From positions 1 to 64,000 of the forward strand of contig NZ_JABFCZ010000012.1 of the NCBI RefSeq assembly GCF_014692675.1: DNA of 64,000 bases, written 5' to 3'. Shown here piece after piece: positions 62,674 to 64,000 of the stretch (its first letter is position 1; each line of letters starts with the position of its first letter). Source of the DNA: Roseibium aggregatum. Its GTDB lineage: Bacteria > Pseudomonadota > Alphaproteobacteria > Rhizobiales > Stappiaceae. The notes beneath the pieces were generated by a model that was not told where the DNA came from, did no database searches, and saw only the letters and a program-made list of their open reading frames with translations. The position numbers were made by a program, and so were the translations under genes.

Positions 62674-64000
62674 CGGCGGCAAGTCCTTCCAGGACCTTGG
62701 TGTAGCTGTCGAAATCGAACTGTTTCAGATGCCCGCGCAAGGTGGTGACCAGCGGACCGTTTTCCGGATTACCGGAAAGCTCGGCAAGCTTGGCCTCGAT
62801 TCCATGGATATAGCCGATTTCTCCCAGGCTGATCAGTTCGCGGACATGAATAGTCCCCGGATTGATGACCGGGTCGTCTGCAACATGGCCGTTGGCCTGC
62901 GGCCTGTTCTTCACATCGTCTCCGGTCCAGGTCAGGTCCAGATGTTTCTGGATCTTGTCCAGAAGCTGGCGCAGATCGAACGGCTTTGCCAGCGTATCAT
63001 CGTGCAGGCTCGGCCCGTCCGGCCGTAGCGTCTGATCGCCGATATTCGCCGAGAGCATGATCACGGGCTGGTCCATGCCTTCTTCGCGCAGGCGTTTGAC
63101 GAGTTCCCAGCCGTTCATTCCGGGCATCAGGATGTCGATCAGGAACAGATCGGCTTCGCCTTTTCCAATTTCATCCAGGCATTCCGCGCCGCTATTGGCC
63201 TCCTTGAGGTCGAAGCCGAGCGGCGTCAGGATTTCGCGGATCAGCGCCCTGTGATCCGGATTGTCGTCGACGACCGCAATCGTGCGTCGCTCGCCCGCAT
63301 AGCCGCGGATCCGCTGTTCCGGCGGCCGCACCTTCACCGGCCGGGCCACTTCGGCCAGCATGAGCCGGACTTCGAAGGCACTCCCCTTGCCGGGCTCGCT
63401 GGACAGCGCAATCGCGCCGCCGAGGGTTTCGGCGAGGAGCTTGGTGATTGTCAAACCCAGACCCAGCCCCGGCGTCCGCTTGATTTTCTCGTCCTCGCTG
63501 CGCCCGAACGGCTCGAAGATCTTGGTCTGTTCGGAAAGCGGAATGCCCGGGCCGGTGTCGGTGACGGTAAAGGTCGCGACCTGCGACCGGTAACCGACCT
63601 CGAGGCTGACCGTGCCCGTATCGGTGAACTTGATCGCGTTGGACAGGAGGTTCACCAGGATCTGGCGCAGGCGCTTTTCGTCGGTGCGCACATAGACCGG
63701 CAGGTTCTTCGCCTTCGCGAACTCGAAGCCGAGCCCCCTGGCCGCCGCCTGCATCTTGAACATGTCCACGATCTGATCGAGGAACTCGTGGATGTTGACT
63801 TCGTTGGAATAGACCTGAAGGCGTCCGGCCTCGATCCGGGAAATGTCGAGCAACCCGTCGATCAGGCCGGAGAGATGCTCCGCGCTCCTTCTGATCGTGC
63901 TGACGTTGGATTTGCGGCTTTCCGGCAGAGCGTTGTCCCGCTCCAGCACCTGGGCATAACCCAGCACTGCATTGAGCGGCGTGCGCAATTCGTGGGACAG
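62666..64000 (-). CDS. Hybrid sensor histidine kinase, C-terminal part (truncated by window edge)
   Basis: The first codons lie beyond base 64000. The visible 444 residues start with the phosphorylation site LSHELRTPLNAVLGY, with the His codon at 63992-63994. Then come the ATPase motifs (NLLSNAIKFTDTG, DTGPGIPLSEQ, TPGLGLGLTITKLLAE) and a receiver domain with VVDDNPDHRALIRE and LFLIDILMPGMNG. The last 90 residues show no obvious His-phosphotransfer motif. It acts with the response regulator encoded just downstream. The sensor part is outside the window, so the signal is unknown. Confidence 0.93.
   Translation of the reverse strand: MSHELRTPLNAVLGYAQVLERDNALPESRKSNVSTIRRSAEHLSGLIDGLLDISRIEAGRLQVYSNEVNIHEFLDQIVDMFKMQAAARGLGFEFAKAKNLPVYVRTDEKRLRQILVNLLSNAIKFTDTGTVSLEVGYRSQVATFTVTDTGPGIPLSEQTKIFEPFGRSEDEKIKRTPGLGLGLTITKLLAETLGGAIALSSEPGKGSAFEVRLMLAEVARPVKVRPPEQRIRGYAGERRTIAVVDDNPDHRALIREILTPLGFDLKEANSGAECLDEIGKGEADLFLIDILMPGMNGWELVKRLREEGMDQPVIMLSANIGDQTLRPDGPSLHDDTLAKPFDLRQLLDKIQKHLDLTWTGDDVKNRPQANGHVADDPVINPGTIHVRELISLGEIGYIHGIEAKLAELSGNPENGPLVTTLRGHLKQFDFDSYTKVLEGLAADD

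Overview
The window is about 64 kb of GC-rich DNA, densely packed with genes on both strands, and looks chromosomal. It suggests a metabolically versatile, denitrifying alphaproteobacterium, perhaps a marine Hyphomicrobiales member near Roseibium/Labrenzia/Stappia. The reasons are a clade I nosRZDFYLX operon with a Tat-exported NosZ, many TRAP and ABC uptake systems each linked to catabolic enzymes, and many GntR, TetR and LysR local regulators. The taxon is inferred from gene content only. I see no rRNA, tRNA, CRISPR array, insertion sequence or prophage.

Layout: (1) 1-131, 3' end of a 2-oxoacid dehydrogenase E2 gene. (2) 140-7711, a TetR regulator divergent from a three-subunit molybdenum hydroxylase (FAD, 2Fe-2S and Mo subunits) and a DctPQM TRAP transporter. 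(3) 7763-7980, the decayed remnant of a CitE-like lyase. (4) 8123-18872, nitrous oxide respiration: a Crp/Fnr regulator convergent with the leftward operon nosR-Z-D-F-Y-L-X-nnrS, which has an FNR/DNR box upstream of nosR. (5) 19211-20005, a TauE/SafE permease. (6) 20291-25815, an NMT1/TauA-type ABC importer, an FAD-dependent oxidoreductase and a GntR regulator, divergent from a shikimate dehydrogenase-like gene. (7) 25812-32540, a leftward operon DUF1445-TRAP-DUF2848-amidase with a divergent LysR gene. (8) 32554-33591, a patatin-like lipase. (9) 33923-40549, a BMP-type nucleoside/base ABC importer with a CodA-like cytosine deaminase, then a TetR gene with a perfect 18-bp palindrome in front.

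(10) 40858-48464 is the most unusual part. An NrtA/TauA-type ABC importer is followed by an OsmC-like protein, an acyl-CoA dehydrogenase-like flavoprotein, a two-domain rhodanese, a ferredoxin-reductase-type flavoenzyme and cyanase (cynS). Together they look like an uptake and breakdown pathway for a compound that yields both cyanate and sulfane sulfur. (11) 48553-55005, a putrescine-type ABC importer with an aminobutyraldehyde dehydrogenase-like enzyme and a LysR gene. (12) 55252-61745, a SnoaL-like protein, a small hypothetical protein, a D-2-hydroxyacid dehydrogenase, an AbrB-family membrane protein, a GntR regulator and tcuAB; GTATAC-centred sites in three intergenic regions suggest one GntR regulon. 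(13) 61756-64000, a LuxR-type response regulator and the 3' part of a hybrid histidine kinase that runs off the window.

The recurring design is a local transcription factor, an uptake system and one to five enzymes per cluster. Strong hairpins lie next to several solute-binding-protein genes and between most genes of the cyanase operon, which suggests adjustment of expression within operons.
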